A stretch of DNA of 64,000 nt, taken from the NCBI GenBank assembly GCA_028023455.1, contig JAQFVV010000158.1, positions 2,554,661 to 2,618,660 of the forward strand, read 5' to 3'. Source of the stretch: Epiperipatus broadwayi. Its lineage: Eukaryota; Onychophora; Udeonychophora; Euonychophora; Peripatidae. The notes beneath the pieces were generated by a model. It did no database searches, was not told the origin of the DNA, and saw nothing but the letters and a program-made list of their open reading frames with translations. The position numbers and the translations under genes are program-made. Position 1 is the first letter of the stretch. The number at the start of each line of letters is the position of its first letter. Positions 42,601 through 54,017 of the stretch are shown here, in pieces.

Positions 42601-45486
42601 AACAACAACACCACACCACCAAAGTTTCTATTTGGATTATTCATGACTTCTTTGTTTCAGACTCTTTGAGGAGAGCAAATTATCAAATTTTAAGCAATTC
42701 TGCCTAGGAATAGAATTTGAGAATTTCTTCTGAAGAAAAATCATCTTTCTAAATCCGCGTTGTGAAGATAATACAATATTGCCTCTAAAATAAAATAAAA
42801 AATCTGAAAAATAAACTCTAAATACACACATCAATTCCAAGATCAATTTTCAATCATTCTGCATATTACAAAATGTTAATTGGATAAAAGTTTATCATAT
42901 ATTATATCAGCATCAATAAGTAAAATATATATACATATGTTTTTGCTTTCTTTGTTCTGATAATCTTACCAAGAATGATGATAAACTTTTCAAAAGAAAT
43001 TGCCTTACAAGTGTAATAAATCATGTATACAAAGAAGAAAACTAAGAATGATGGCATATTATAGTAAATAGAAATAATATTTATATAGCAAGGGGGGTCC
43101 TCCACATAGAAAAGATTTATTTTATGAACTTTTTATTTATGCTAAATTTTATGTAAAAATATTTTAGAATCAAGGGCTGTATTGATCTATCACAATTTTT
43201 GTAATGTTTGGGTTTTCATATATTATAGGAATTGTGTATCTAAGTCCAGATTGTTGAAATTTAGGTTCTGCCTATATATGCATATGAGTAAACATGATTT
43301 ATTATTAATCAGTTATCTGGTATACATCATTTTAATTTGTTATTTTCCAAGTTTATTGTTTTTCCTCAGCGATGAAACTTTATTTATCAAAAAAAAAAAG
43401 AGGTACAAATACAGTTAAATAAGGTTTACAAAGAATAGTAAAAATGAAATTTAGGGGTAACATGGTGAAAGTGGAAGGATACATATGAAGGGAAAGGGTG
43501 TGGATTAACTGTACACACCTTATTTGTTGATACTAATTGGGTTCTGCTTCCTATGATTCAAATTTTAGGTCTTGCTTGGTAATAAAGGATTCAGTTGTAT
43601 AATCTGAAAATTTGTTGTTAACCTTTGGAATGTTCTCGTTTTCAAAAAGAATGGCAAATTTAACAAAAATTAATCAAAAGGGGTATGTATATAAGGACAT
43701 CTAAACAATTTTAAAACAAAATCTAATTTTCCTAATGAATTGTACAAACAAACAGTTATAGTAATATATATATATATATTACAAAATTCCTCTCAGTAAT
43801 TTACACACGAAATCATCATACTTATAATACGCTTTAAACGTATATAGGTGAAGTTAATAAAAATTTTCACAAATAACGTTCAGCTTAGCGCTTCATCATA
43901 TAATGAATATTCTTCAGAAGTGATTAAGTAGTTTTGGAGTTTATTTGTTATCGCATATGTCAAGATTATGATGTATGGGATATTAATAATTGATTAAATT
44001 AATAATGATCAAAGTATTATTCTATATTTATAATAATTTATTTTTATATATAAAAAATACATATGTGTATAAAAAAAATTTTTTGTTGTTGTTTGAGATA
44101 AAAAATGTAAATCAAATGTTAAAAAATTTGGTGACTTCCTATTTTTATGTTAAAAGGAATGGTCTGAGCATTTAAAATGTCAGAGTTATATTTCTCTTGG
44201 CAAATTATTCAAAAATTAAACACAACATTAACATAATATATAAGTTATCAAAAAACATTAACATAATAAAAAAAAAATGAAATATCAACAAAAAAGTAAA
44301 TCAAAGCATAAATTTTCTAAATTGTGTGAAATATAATTTAGCATAGTCACTCCTGAACAAAACATCATTACAGCACGGTAGTTTATAGTTATTATTGATA
44401 GCTGCCTACTAATTAAAATAAAAATTGAAAAATAGATTAAAAAAATAGTTTTTACTGCATTGCTGTGGTATTATTATTTTTTTTTTTGACATTTATTTAT
44501 TTTCACTATTTCTGTATATTATAGCAGTAATTTCGTTTTGTTTATTATAATTAAAATTATCTAAAAATAAATTAAATTTTTCTCTCATTTTGGTTAACTT
44601 AAACCACTGTAGGTTAAAAAACAAGGATGATTATAAAATATATGCCAGAATCAATAATAACACTACAAAAAACTTTTTTTTTGTTCTACTTTAAAAAAGT
44701 AATCTTAAAAAATTATTTTAAAATAAAATCTTCTACATGCACTTGTTTGTTTATTGCTTAATGTTTTCTTTACATCTTACATCCGCTTATAAATTAGGAA
44801 AGTGACCTCTTATAGTTAGTGATAAGAAACTAATCACAAGATAAACTTGGTCTTAAAAATATAATGAATTATTTTATATATGTATGTTTTTATTCTACTT
44901 ATTCTTAAAATTATTTTTATGTAATTTATAGGTTGGATTGGACTTTCAGAGCACAATGTTCCCGTTCTGTGGAGAAGGCCTTCAGATATGACTAGCTCTG
45001 TTAATAATAAGAAGAAAAAATCAAATAAACGGTTACTGATAATGTTACAGTATTCACTGACAGCAAAACATGAAGAGAATAGTAGCATAACTACTTTTAT
45101 AAAATACCACAATTCCTATGATGATGAATGTATTGACTACCATTAAATAAAATATCACTTCCCTGAGAGCTGGGTTAGCAACAGAATTCTTTCAACTTAG
45201 CAAAAAATCACAGTAGGTGACAACAATGAAAAAGAAAGGAATTGATCAAAAATCTTGTTTGAGAAAAACTAGCACTTTAATCCTGCAAAAGGAATCACTT
45301 TGCCTTATAATTTCCTTTGTTTTTTCATTATGAGTATGAATACAAACAAGATTGATTCAAATTTGTGCTAAGACCTTAATTAAGGAAGATTTCCATGTCT
45401 TGCCCAGCACAGATAGACATAAGAATACTCAAGTATAAACATGCAAATTTTTCATAAAGATAGTGGCTTGAAAAAAGGGGAAAAAA

Positions 45487-46510
45487 ATGAGAGTTAGTAT
45501 TTGGAATGTAAAGTCATTAGAAGTGCTGGGAAATTGGAAAATTTCAGAAGGGAAATGAAAATAAATAATATTGATGTACAGGATTAAGTGAAATGAGAAA
45601 GAAGAGATGTGGAGAAGTAAATAGTAGAGATATCATTTTATTCTTGTGGTGATACAGCAGTAAATGGGGGGAAAAAATTGGAATAGTGTAGCAAAGATAG
45701 ATTATGGTATAATAGAATTATGATAATGAGGACAATCGCAAGACCTAAAGATTTGGTATTCATACAAGCATATATGCCAACTAATAATAGATGAAAAGTA
45801 TAAAAATTTGGTTTAAATATTATATAAAAAAAAAAAAGATAAAAATGTATGCACATTGCTGTTGCTTGTTTGGAATACTGTTGAGGGGAAAGAAAAATTA
45901 TTGGGAATTATGGTATTGGAAAAAAAATGAAAAATGTAAAATTTTGTAAAGAGAATAATTTTGTGTTTGCAAATAGATAGTTAAAAAAATTGTATTCAAG
46001 GAAAGCTCCAGATGATAAAAAATGAAATCAGATAGATTATATATATATGCACACTGATATAGGATAGATATAAGGATGTTATAAAGGATTCACATACTTT
46101 ACTTGGCACTAATATAAACTCTGATCATAATATGACTATAGCTTAATAAAAAAAGAATGAAAAGAGGAAACCACATGTAAGATAGAATTTGGATATATTA
46201 AAAGGAAAGGAGAAAGGAAGGTTTGATTTCATATGTGAAAAAATAATAAAGAGGACAGATAAATGAATCTGATAACTGTTGGAGTACGATTGATGGCAGA
46301 ATATTAAATATGGCAAAAAATGTGATAAAAATTATTCAATGAGGGAAAGCTAAATGATTTTGGATGACAGAAGTTATGTTGAAAAATATTATGATATTGA
46401 GATGGAAGAATATTAATAGTGAGTAAAGACAATATATAGAAAAATTAATAATGAACTGATGAGAGAAATAGATTCACCAAAATAAAAATAGTTAAAACAA
46501 AGTATAGAGG
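45487..46510 (+). pseudogene. RTE-type LINE relic, endonuclease and start of RT region
   Basis: A non-LTR retrotransposon reading frame broken by frameshifts and stops. It opens at ATG 45487 with MRVSIWNVKSL, the usual start of the AP endonuclease domain (R-ATWNVR-L). Near 45760 is QAYMPTNN (family: VYAPT). Near 46030 is NQIDYIY, and from 46069 YKDVIKDSHTLLGTNINSD runs into the catalytic SDHN. The later FWMTEVML (about 46355) belongs to the linker before the reverse transcriptase. The RT core itself was not recognised, so the copy seems truncated on its 3' side, which is unusual for a LINE. Long minus-strand open frames here are antisense to it. Confidence 0.8.
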
Positions 46511-46632
46511 GATAGAAATGCTTAATTTCAATATTTTCAGTGCTTTATAATAGTAGGATTTTATGCAATAATGAAATTAAAATCATGATTTCTACATTTT
46601 ATGTATACACACATTAAATTTTACAAGATTAT

Positions 46633-46691
46633 AATAACTGAAACACAGGCTTATTATACCTGTGTCTATATATGTAATATAGGGTATATGA
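46633..46691 (+). repeat. Partial copy of the 27.7 kb foldback element's outer end
   Basis: About 59 bases from ATAACTGAAACACAGGC to AGGGTATATGA match 27648-27711 with small gaps. The piece stops where the long palindrome arm would continue. It contains its own short hairpin, ACACAGG/CCTGTGT. It shows that this element is a dispersed family and not a one-off palindrome. Confidence 0.7.
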
Positions 46692-46826
46692 TGTAAATTT
46701 GTTCAAACATTGTGCATGTTAATTTTGCATTTTAAATCACATTCTGTTTTTGCTTTTTAAAAAAGAACGTAATCGATTATTAATCATTTAGTGTCTGCAA
46801 ATTTATTTTTAAAAGGTGAGTAATAG

Positions 46827-47035
46827 CAGTAGGCACAATTAAATTTGACAATTAAAAATTAAAATCAGATTTTTAATTGTAATTAACAATTTAAAAATTA
46901 CTTACGGTGACTTGAAATTAATGTGATGTAAAACGAAATTTGATTTTTAAACGGAATTGAAAATTAAAAAATTAAAGACAAAAATAAGAATTTAATTTTT
47001 AGTTGTTTGTTTTAATTAAATTTTTCCCAGCAGTG
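46827..47035. mobile_element. Small AT-rich hAT-like MITE
   Basis: The left end CAGTAGGCACAATTAAATTT and the reverse complement of the right end (CACTGCTGGGAAAAATTTAA) are similar, and both run into AATTAAAAATTAA-type sequence. The pattern resembles hAT MITEs starting CAGTG-TGGGCAAAA-TTAATT. The flanks GTGAGTAAT and GTGAATAAA may be a worn target duplication. Confidence 0.4.
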
Positions 47036-50000
47036 GTGAATAAATGTCTTTTTATTATCATAAGTCTAAGTTCATAAACAATTAATAAAATCATTGTCTC
47101 AAAGATTAATTACTAATTACGTTGTCAACAGAAAACCATTAATACAACATGAGAGTGAACTTGGCGCAAGTTGTATTTCCTCTTGTGAGAATCTGATTTT
47201 TTACCAGTTTGCAAATGAACGTGTTTTTTGGCAAATAGCGATAATAATTAAAAGGTGTATTAAAAAATGTAAATTACTGTACTGTAAATTATGCATAAAA
47301 ATATATTATTTTGAATAAAATTAAGTATTATAGTTAAAAAAAAGTTTGTCTTGTATCACTTTGTTTCAAATTTGAAATTTTTTATTAGTCATATTTTATT
47401 TCCTTATTTTTTTTTTGTGCGCATTTTAAAGTAATTTTACGTTGGTGCTTTGCTTTTACGTGAATTTTGAAAAATCACAGACCGTATCCCCCCTTTTTCA
47501 ATGTAAAATATGTCTATTTTTGCGCCATTTTGTTTGCGCATGTTTTCTGAGGAACCTATCTATCACGTAAAATGAGACCCAGGTGTATTTTAGTCCTGTT
47601 TCCACTTGTGTGATAGAATTAGTTCTTTATAATATGGTTTGAGCACTATTTATTAAATAACTTAGAGATATTTTTTAGACTAACTAAAAGCATTATTTTT
47701 TTGTATAGTTTGTTAAACATTTCTCATTATTTTTACATAATCCATATATAATAATTATTTAAAATCAATGTATATATATATGAATACACTTTGATTTTAT
47801 TCTTATATGTTTTATTTTTAAAAATAAAATTTAATAAATTTACCTGCAATGTTAACAAAGAAAACTATGGCCAGTATGATGACCATCCTTTGTGAAAAAG
47901 ATTACAGGCAACTTAAAGTCACCATAGTAGAATCTTTTGAGAAATTCTAAAAGTTATAAATGCAATTTTAACATTTAAAGCAGAGTTCTATAAGTTCCGC
48001 TTTATGAATGCTTCAGATTTATTTGTTCCCATTTTAAAAATAAATTTCAGTCAAAATTTTTGTTAATTTTTTTTTGAGATGCACACTTTATTTTTCCCTT
48101 CCCACCATGCTATAATGAAAAAGCCTATTTCTCATTATATACATATTTTTTTCAATATTGCAAACTTCAATATGACTTTTTTTAAGAATGTTTTTTGCTG
48201 GTAAAGTTTGTCATTTTCTATAGTAAGCATTTATGACAATTTTTATTCTATAATTAAAACTCAATAAATTAAACTTGATTTCTAATAAACCTAATTGAAT
48301 TATTTCATTTTAATTACAACTGAATTAAAAACGATATTTTCCAATGTATCAATCAAAGTGACTAAAATAAATGGTTATGAATTCAATTTGTATATTGTAC
48401 TGTGAAATCTCATATTATTAACAGATATTCAAACAAATACTATATTAATCAATTTTCTTTTTGTAATCTATTTCATATGTTTGTAAATGTGAATTATTTC
48501 GCACAAATTTCTAAACAAACAAAAATAATTCAAATAAATTAAGATACTTTTTTCACTTGATGTTTCCATTCATTTATATCATGATTAAAATAACTCGTTT
48601 CGTATGTTCATACAAGGATATATACATACATTATTGTCAGCCATAAGTGAATGAGTATGACATCATACCTCCCCCTCCAAAAAAAAAAACTGAGAAACAA
48701 AAAGATAAAAAAAGAAAGATGAAAATTCTTATGTTACAAAATGATCATTTGGTACATTTATTTAACATTTAGTGATGCTATCTTTTAACTTCTTTCTTCT
48801 ACAGTTAACTTTTCTTGTTGAAAAATTTAACAGCATACCAAATTGTATACTATCACCAGCCATACCCCCCCCCCCAATGAACACAAAGAAAATTGCACAT
48901 TTTTACACTATCTGAAATAATCATTATAATAAAGTGGATCTATCTCTCTCATGAAAGCCATGTTCAAATTCATCTTAAATACTTTTTATCAAATCTATTA
49001 CTCTTTATCCATTTTACATAGTTCAATGAAGATGTGTTTTTAGAAATATAGATTAATACAAAAATATGATTTTTGCTATCATACTGCATATTTCTGAATA
49101 TTATAAAACATTGCCTAATGTCTTTAATGTTATGTTGATAGTAAGTCTATAGTCTCACTTAATTTGGCAGAATAATTGCTTTATATACAATGAATTTAAT
49201 CAAAGTAATTATATTAATATATGAAATGCTCTATTAAACACAACACCATCAAATTGAAAGTTGTGTTTCTATCAAAATCCAAAATAATTTTTTGCCTAAA
49301 AAGTTATCAAAATATTTGAATTGATTCCCATTCACAACTAATAATCACTCAATATAAAAATTAATGACGATATTGTTTTCAAATCAGTAAAAGATATTCG
49401 TAGATCATCATGTAATTAACACAAATCAAAGAAACAAATGGATCCAAGTCTTGTTTTGATTAATTCAAATTAAACTCATTTTAAATGAAATTGTCTGGAA
49501 TCTGTTATAAAGACAACTGTTATAAAATTGGAAAATAATGCTTAATACTAGTTTTTATTTTAAATATATCACATTCCCATCAATCTCTCTCAGATTATTA
49601 CATAGCAGTTATACAATACAATTAAATTTCAATGGCAACCAGCTAGTTTCAACATTGCTATGAATTTTCTCCATTAACTGAGTTAAAACCTCACACAAAT
49701 CAATAAATTAAATTTTTTTACTCATAATACACCTCCCTCCCCCATTTTATTGCCACTGATTCTCCAAAAAGAACATGAATGATAACATGAGAAGTTAATG
49801 CCATCACAGTAAACTCATATCTGAAAGATATTTCTATTGCATGCTAACTGTGAATATTTGGAACATATTTTGATATATAGTCCGACATTTATTATTATTA
49901 GCAATAATAATAGATTAATTGAATCATACAAATATCTTTAAATTAGCAAAAACCTATATAGTATAATAAAACCATATTCTCAAAAAATGTTTTTTTAAAA

Positions 50001-50899
50001 AATCAGTGTCTATATGCAATTTAAATTTAGTGCTTAGGCATTGGCATATTCAGATAAACTCAAATATTTAATCATAAACATGGATTGGAATTATTATTAA
50101 AGATATAATAATCGCTAAAACTGTAAAACGGTTATTTCTTTATTGCATTCCCAATATCGTATTCTAAGTTCAAGTGACATTATATAAGAAGTCGATAATA
50201 ACAGATATTTAACTTTGTCGGATGCATTTTTATTTTAACTTGGTTCGATAATATCAAGTGCTTAAATTCACATTTTCAAGTCTTTTTTCCAATTCCTGTA
50301 TTTAAATATAGTTTTATACAATTTATTACAAATTATTTCTATTAATATGCTTTTTTTTTTTACTCTAAATTTTAAAAGATGTAAAGTTACAGTTTAAATT
50401 TACATTAAATAAAGCGTAGAATATGTGAATGACAACGCACAAACACACACTCATAAAAAATAATTCCCATTAAATCAATAATTTTTATGAGGTGGTCGAT
50501 CAGATAAAACTATCCAGATCCCTCACTTGCTACATGAAAAAAAGATAATAATAATAATAGTCTGAGTTTTCATGTATATATAAACACACACGCGCATATG
50601 TAAAACAATATATAACAAACGATTTATTTATATATACAATTAATTTCTTTACCTTTAAATTTAGATAGGGAAGGGCAAGATCTTTTCCAGAACAAGTAAT
50701 ATCTCAGAATAAAATGATTCGGATAAAGTTATTTTAAAATCAAGGATTTTTTTCACATCTAGTAAATCAATTACAACAAGCGAAAATGTAAGCAAAGTTC
50801 ATAAAACATACCTTTCTTAAACATTAATAAAAATTTTGTTTTTACAAAACAGAAATTTCACAATAATAAAAAAAAAACTATTCTTTACAATGAGCTTTT
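47036..50899. other. Upstream flank of the receptor gene
   Basis: Mostly AT-rich. A patch at about 47090-47600 is less AT-rich with several CpG (GTGCGCATTTTAAAG, TTTGCGCCATTTTGTTTGCG), which may be an unrecognised element or regulatory sequence. Eleven C occur at 48865-48875. No exon was supported. Confidence 0.5.
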
Positions 50900-51215
50900 T
50901 AAATAACCAATAGAAAAGAAGTCTTACTCAATATGATTGGTGAGAAAGACTTGGGCGGGTCTCTCACTCCTTTCAGAAGAGGGAAAGATGACTAGTAGTC
51001 TTAAAAGTATCTATTAGCTTTGAGAGATGTGAAGTTAGCATCAGTTATCAACTGATTGGTATTAAAATCTCAACTTTATTTCCTTCTTCGAAGTATCACC
51101 GAAGTAGCTCAACGATTTGCACTTTCTACGACTGCTATAATTTTCGTTTAGCGTTAATTGAACTAATGTTATTCATTTTAATCCTGGATTCTCAAAAGCC
51201 TTTAAAAATCCTTTA
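50900..51215 (+). promoter_or_regulatory. Possible promoter or leader-exon region of the receptor gene
   Basis: This stretch is less AT-rich and has more CpG than its surroundings. It holds a CCAAT at 50907, an inverted CCAAT (ATTGG) at 50936, a GGGCGGG GC-box-like site at 50953-50959, and a further ATTGG near 51055. Two short inverted repeats are present: 50940-50967 and ATCAGT-TATCA-ACTGAT at 51040-51056. These fit a core promoter or first leader exon 0.2-0.5 kb before the coding exon. No clear TATA or initiator was assigned. Confidence 0.35.
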
Positions 51216-51413
51216 ATTAAGAATGAAAAAGAAAAATATAAATATATCTTTTACAATATTTATTTTACAACAAAATGAACTCAGCACTCACCGTAGGGAT
51301 TTTATCGACAAAATTGGTAAACATATAATCAGACACGAGAAATTCAAAATTTTGTTTATTTCTTTTAACATTTTCTCTCTTCAGTCATAACATTAGAGTT
51401 GCTAACATTAATA

Positions 51414-51440
51414 ATGATTTGTTTAAGAAGTGTGAAATAA
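51414..51440 (+). promoter_or_regulatory. Upstream ORF 1 in receptor leader
   Basis: ATG at 51414 opens eight codons and stops at TAA 51438-51440. It lies in the proposed leader, 66 bases before the main ATG. It matters only if the transcript starts at the 51384 acceptor. Confidence 0.35.
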
Positions 51441-51456
51441 GCTCGTACCTGCAGCT

Positions 51457-51501
51457 ATGTCTGAGTGGAAAACGCATGGTCAAATCAGCTGTCTGAGTTG
51501 A
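51457..51501 (+). promoter_or_regulatory. Upstream ORF 2 in receptor leader
   Basis: ATG at 51457 opens 14 codons (starting MSEWKTHG) and stops at TGA 51499-51501, five bases before the receptor ATG. Its ATG has G at -3. The main ATG has C at -3 but G at +4. Such tight spacing usually lowers translation of the main frame; that effect is inferred. Confidence 0.4.
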
Positions 51502-51506
51502 AACTG

Positions 51507-51873
51507 ATGGATCCATTCCTTACGTTTAGCACAACACAGACCAACAAAATATCGGATTATTATCAATTCATGAATTTTACTTACAAAAATACCAAACAAA
51601 ATTGGAATTTTACTGAACCTGATCTTCAGGAAAACAATCAAACGGATAATAGCAGCAAGAACTATGAAGAGGATAATGAAGGAAACTGGTACGCCTTTCT
51701 GTTATTGATTCTGGTGCTTCTTGGAATATTAGGAAACACTTTAGTCTGTGTGGCAATATGTTGGGAAAGAAGACTCCAAAGTGTTACAAATTACTTTTTA
51801 CTTTCTTTGGGAGTAGCTGACCTACTAGTCTCCTTAATTGTTATGCCATTAGGAATGATTGTGGAGCTTTTAG
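51507..51873 (+). CDS. Amine GPCR, 5-HT2-like (or D2-like dopamine), first coding exon, partial
   Basis: First coding exon of a seven-transmembrane receptor for a biogenic amine, expected to signal at the plasma membrane through a G protein. It gives 122 codons plus one base. The extracellular N-terminus (residues 1-60) has four N-glycosylation sequons: NFT at 23 and 34, NQT at 44 and NSS at 48. TM1 spans about 61-84 with the conserved GN pair (N77, position 1.50). The first intracellular loop reads ERRLQSVTNYF. TM2 spans about 96-119 with SLGVADL (D105, position 2.50, the sodium-site Asp) and a Pro at 114. From family knowledge, the loop and TM2 fit 5-HT2 receptors best and D2-like dopamine receptors second; the ligand Asp of TM3 is not in this exon. 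ATG 51507 is chosen because the frame is closed by TGA at 51462 and has only GTG before it. The exon ends in a phase-1 donor inside a Gly codon, a position I recall as shared by D2 and 5-HT2 genes. Class A identity is sure; the ligand is not. Confidence 0.9.
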
Positions 51874-51879
51874 GTAAGT
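51872..51879 (+). other. Splice donor of receptor exon
   Basis: AG|GTAAGT is a perfect consensus donor, cutting after the first base of a Gly codon (phase 1). Without splicing the frame stops at TAG 51882. Confidence 0.85.
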
Positions 51880-53610
51880 ATTAGGTTATAGAAGCAATTC
51901 TTACAATTAGTGAAATTAAAATTGTAGATGGACATAGGAAGAATAACTGTTTTTTTTTTTTCACTCACACTTTTTAAATGCTTTTCTAGTAAAATTAGTC
52001 TATAGAATAAAAACAAAATACTTTATTATTTTAGCGACATAAATAGTATGTACACACACATTTGTTTGTGGGTAGCAAAAAAAATGAAAAACAATTGAGT
52101 TTGCTTATAATAGTAGAAAACGTGCATTCTTTTACTTTTGTATTTATTTTCAGAATTTAAGTCACATATAAACTAAAATACATATATTATACATGGAGTT
52201 TATTTGAACATGGGGAAGTGAAACTATTCTAAAACTTATTACATCAGCAATTTCTTTTTTAAACTTATTCTCACTGAGATAGCTTGGGATTTCTTATGCA
52301 TGCATATAATTAAAACAATTGATTACCAGATGTGATACATTTATATATATACACTGAATCTGTCGAAAATCAGATCATATTGCCAATTTTTAAAATAGTT
52401 TTATTTATTACATGCAAATTGGTTTACAAATTAATACAAAAAAGTTTGTTAGTATATAGAAGTAAAAATGATTCACAATGGTCAGTAGTTAAGCAATTGA
52501 ACTAAATGATCCTAGAACAATTGCTAAATTATTTAATTACTCCAATGAAGTAGGAAATGCTTATGATAATCAGTTTAGTAGTAAACCATTAAGTTTTTTG
52601 AGTAATGCTAACCAATTACAAGAATTTATATATATATATCTAAAAAATAGACCATAATAATTCATTATTCTATAAAATAATTGATTTAATGAGCTTCATT
52701 AGATACATTCTTACACTAAAAAATGATATACCAAGATAGAAAGTGTTTAGTAGAAAACAAATGCAAGAAGAATTTGACTTTGGGCATATCTGTAAGAAAC
52801 ATTGTCTCTAGGAGCCTCAAACAACTTTATTCTGTTAGTTTAAAATAATGTACATGGAAAACTGCTCAGGTAGTTGAGACTTTCAAACAAGTTTACTTAT
52901 TCAGGTAGTAGTAGGTTTATAACAATGAGATCTGATCTTCCAATTACTAATCAATAAATAGACTCAAACTAATACTAATAAGTTTAAGTTTCAAAAAATA
53001 TCACCACTAAGCAACTAATTAACCTAATGTGAAATGTTGTCCCATTATTCCTCTATGGATAGATTATTGCCAATCCAGTAGGTACTTAACTTTTGAAAAA
53101 ATGACATGATTAGATGGGTTTTTTTTTTGTATTTCAAAGTTTATTATTTTAAATATGCCTACAGATTCAAATTTTATTTTCTGATAGTGAACTGAAACAA
53201 TTATCTTATATTAGTCAGAAAATGGATATTAAACTAAAGATCAAACATTTCAAAATAATTTATGTTTGTCAGATAAATGTAAGTATATTAACCACAAGAT
53301 GCTGAGATCATGATTTTCTTTATCTTGGTTTATTTAAATAATAGTTTAAAACAGGTAAAAACCCTCATATTTTCCTTAAGATTATCAGATTCCAATCAAG
53401 AAAAAAAAATTTTTTTCATTATATATTGAGAATGATGCAATTATATGGTTTTTATTTTTTAAAAAATCAAACAGATATTTGCTGCTTCTTTATCATGTGC
53501 TCCTATGACTGTTTTCCCCATTTCAACCTATGCTTTACTGATAGAAATATATGATAATATTCAAAATAAGTTATAGATCACATGACCCTATTCTCTTAAG
53601 CTTGTAAGTT

Positions 53611-54017
53611 ATAAACAATGAGGATTGCCAATTCCCCAACAAGATTTGTGATAAATGGATCTATGACTCTTATTTTGACTATTTATAGTCTCTGCCTTAA
53701 GTCTTGTGCAATGTTATATAGCTAAGACTACTAATATATGGTATGGATGAAGATCTCTCAGCCCCATATAGCTATTTGAGTTGGATAGCTGGGTTTGAAG
53801 ACATGTAGGTATCTGAAAATTTCAGATTTTCCACTCAATAGATAACTTTTAGTTAAATGCTGGCTTTGGGTTGATGTTTTTAGATCTAGTGTCTGAACCT
53901 ACTCTAGCACCTCTCCAGAGGTTGGGGGGGGGGTCTGACAGAGATATTTTAAATGCTTTCTCTAGCTAAGCATTTATCACAAAGCTTGTTGAGGAATTGG
54001 CAATCCTCATTGTTTAT
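53611..54017. mobile_element. MITE-like inverted-repeat element in receptor intron
   Basis: The left arm 53611-53656 (starting ATAAACAATGAGGATTGCC, ending GTGATAAATG) and the right arm 53971-54017 are reverse complements with about three differences in 45 bases. The ~314-base interior has no recognisable coding and includes a run of ten G. No clear target duplication was identified, so the superfamily is open. Confidence 0.7.

Larger units (their letters stand above)
36400..45486. other. AT-rich non-coding stretch with small repeats
   Basis: Apart from the SINE-like piece and the duplication listed separately, I see twelve C at 40262-40273, a hairpin CCAGTTG/CAACTGG near 40630-40660 and a structured-looking block at 43.80-43.92 kb. 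Open frames near 42.6-43.4 and 44.8-45.1 kb carry no family motifs. Confidence 0.5.
51385..51506 (+). other. 5' untranslated part of the receptor exon, with splice acceptor
   Basis: The bases before 51385 form a strong acceptor: a branch-like TTTAAC near 51365, a pyrimidine-rich run (TTTTCTCTCTTCAG) and AG at 51383-51384. The exon probably starts at 51385 with non-coding leader, and the promoter would then lie in an upstream leader exon. Vertebrate HTR2 and DRD2 genes have a similar layout, with the ATG outside the first exon. A second, weaker acceptor (ACCTGCAG, ending 51454) would shorten the leader. Confidence 0.55.

Noticed and set aside
45638-45856. Minus-strand open frame over the LINE endonuclease
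   Set aside because: It is antisense to a recognised LINE coding region.
47094-47318. 74-codon open frame in the CpG-bearing flank
   Set aside because: No recognisable domain, no splice signals in register and no similarity I could name.
51465-51506. Extending the receptor N-terminus upstream to 51465
   Set aside because: Codon 51465 is GTG directly after an in-frame TGA; eukaryotic initiation is far more likely at ATG 51507.
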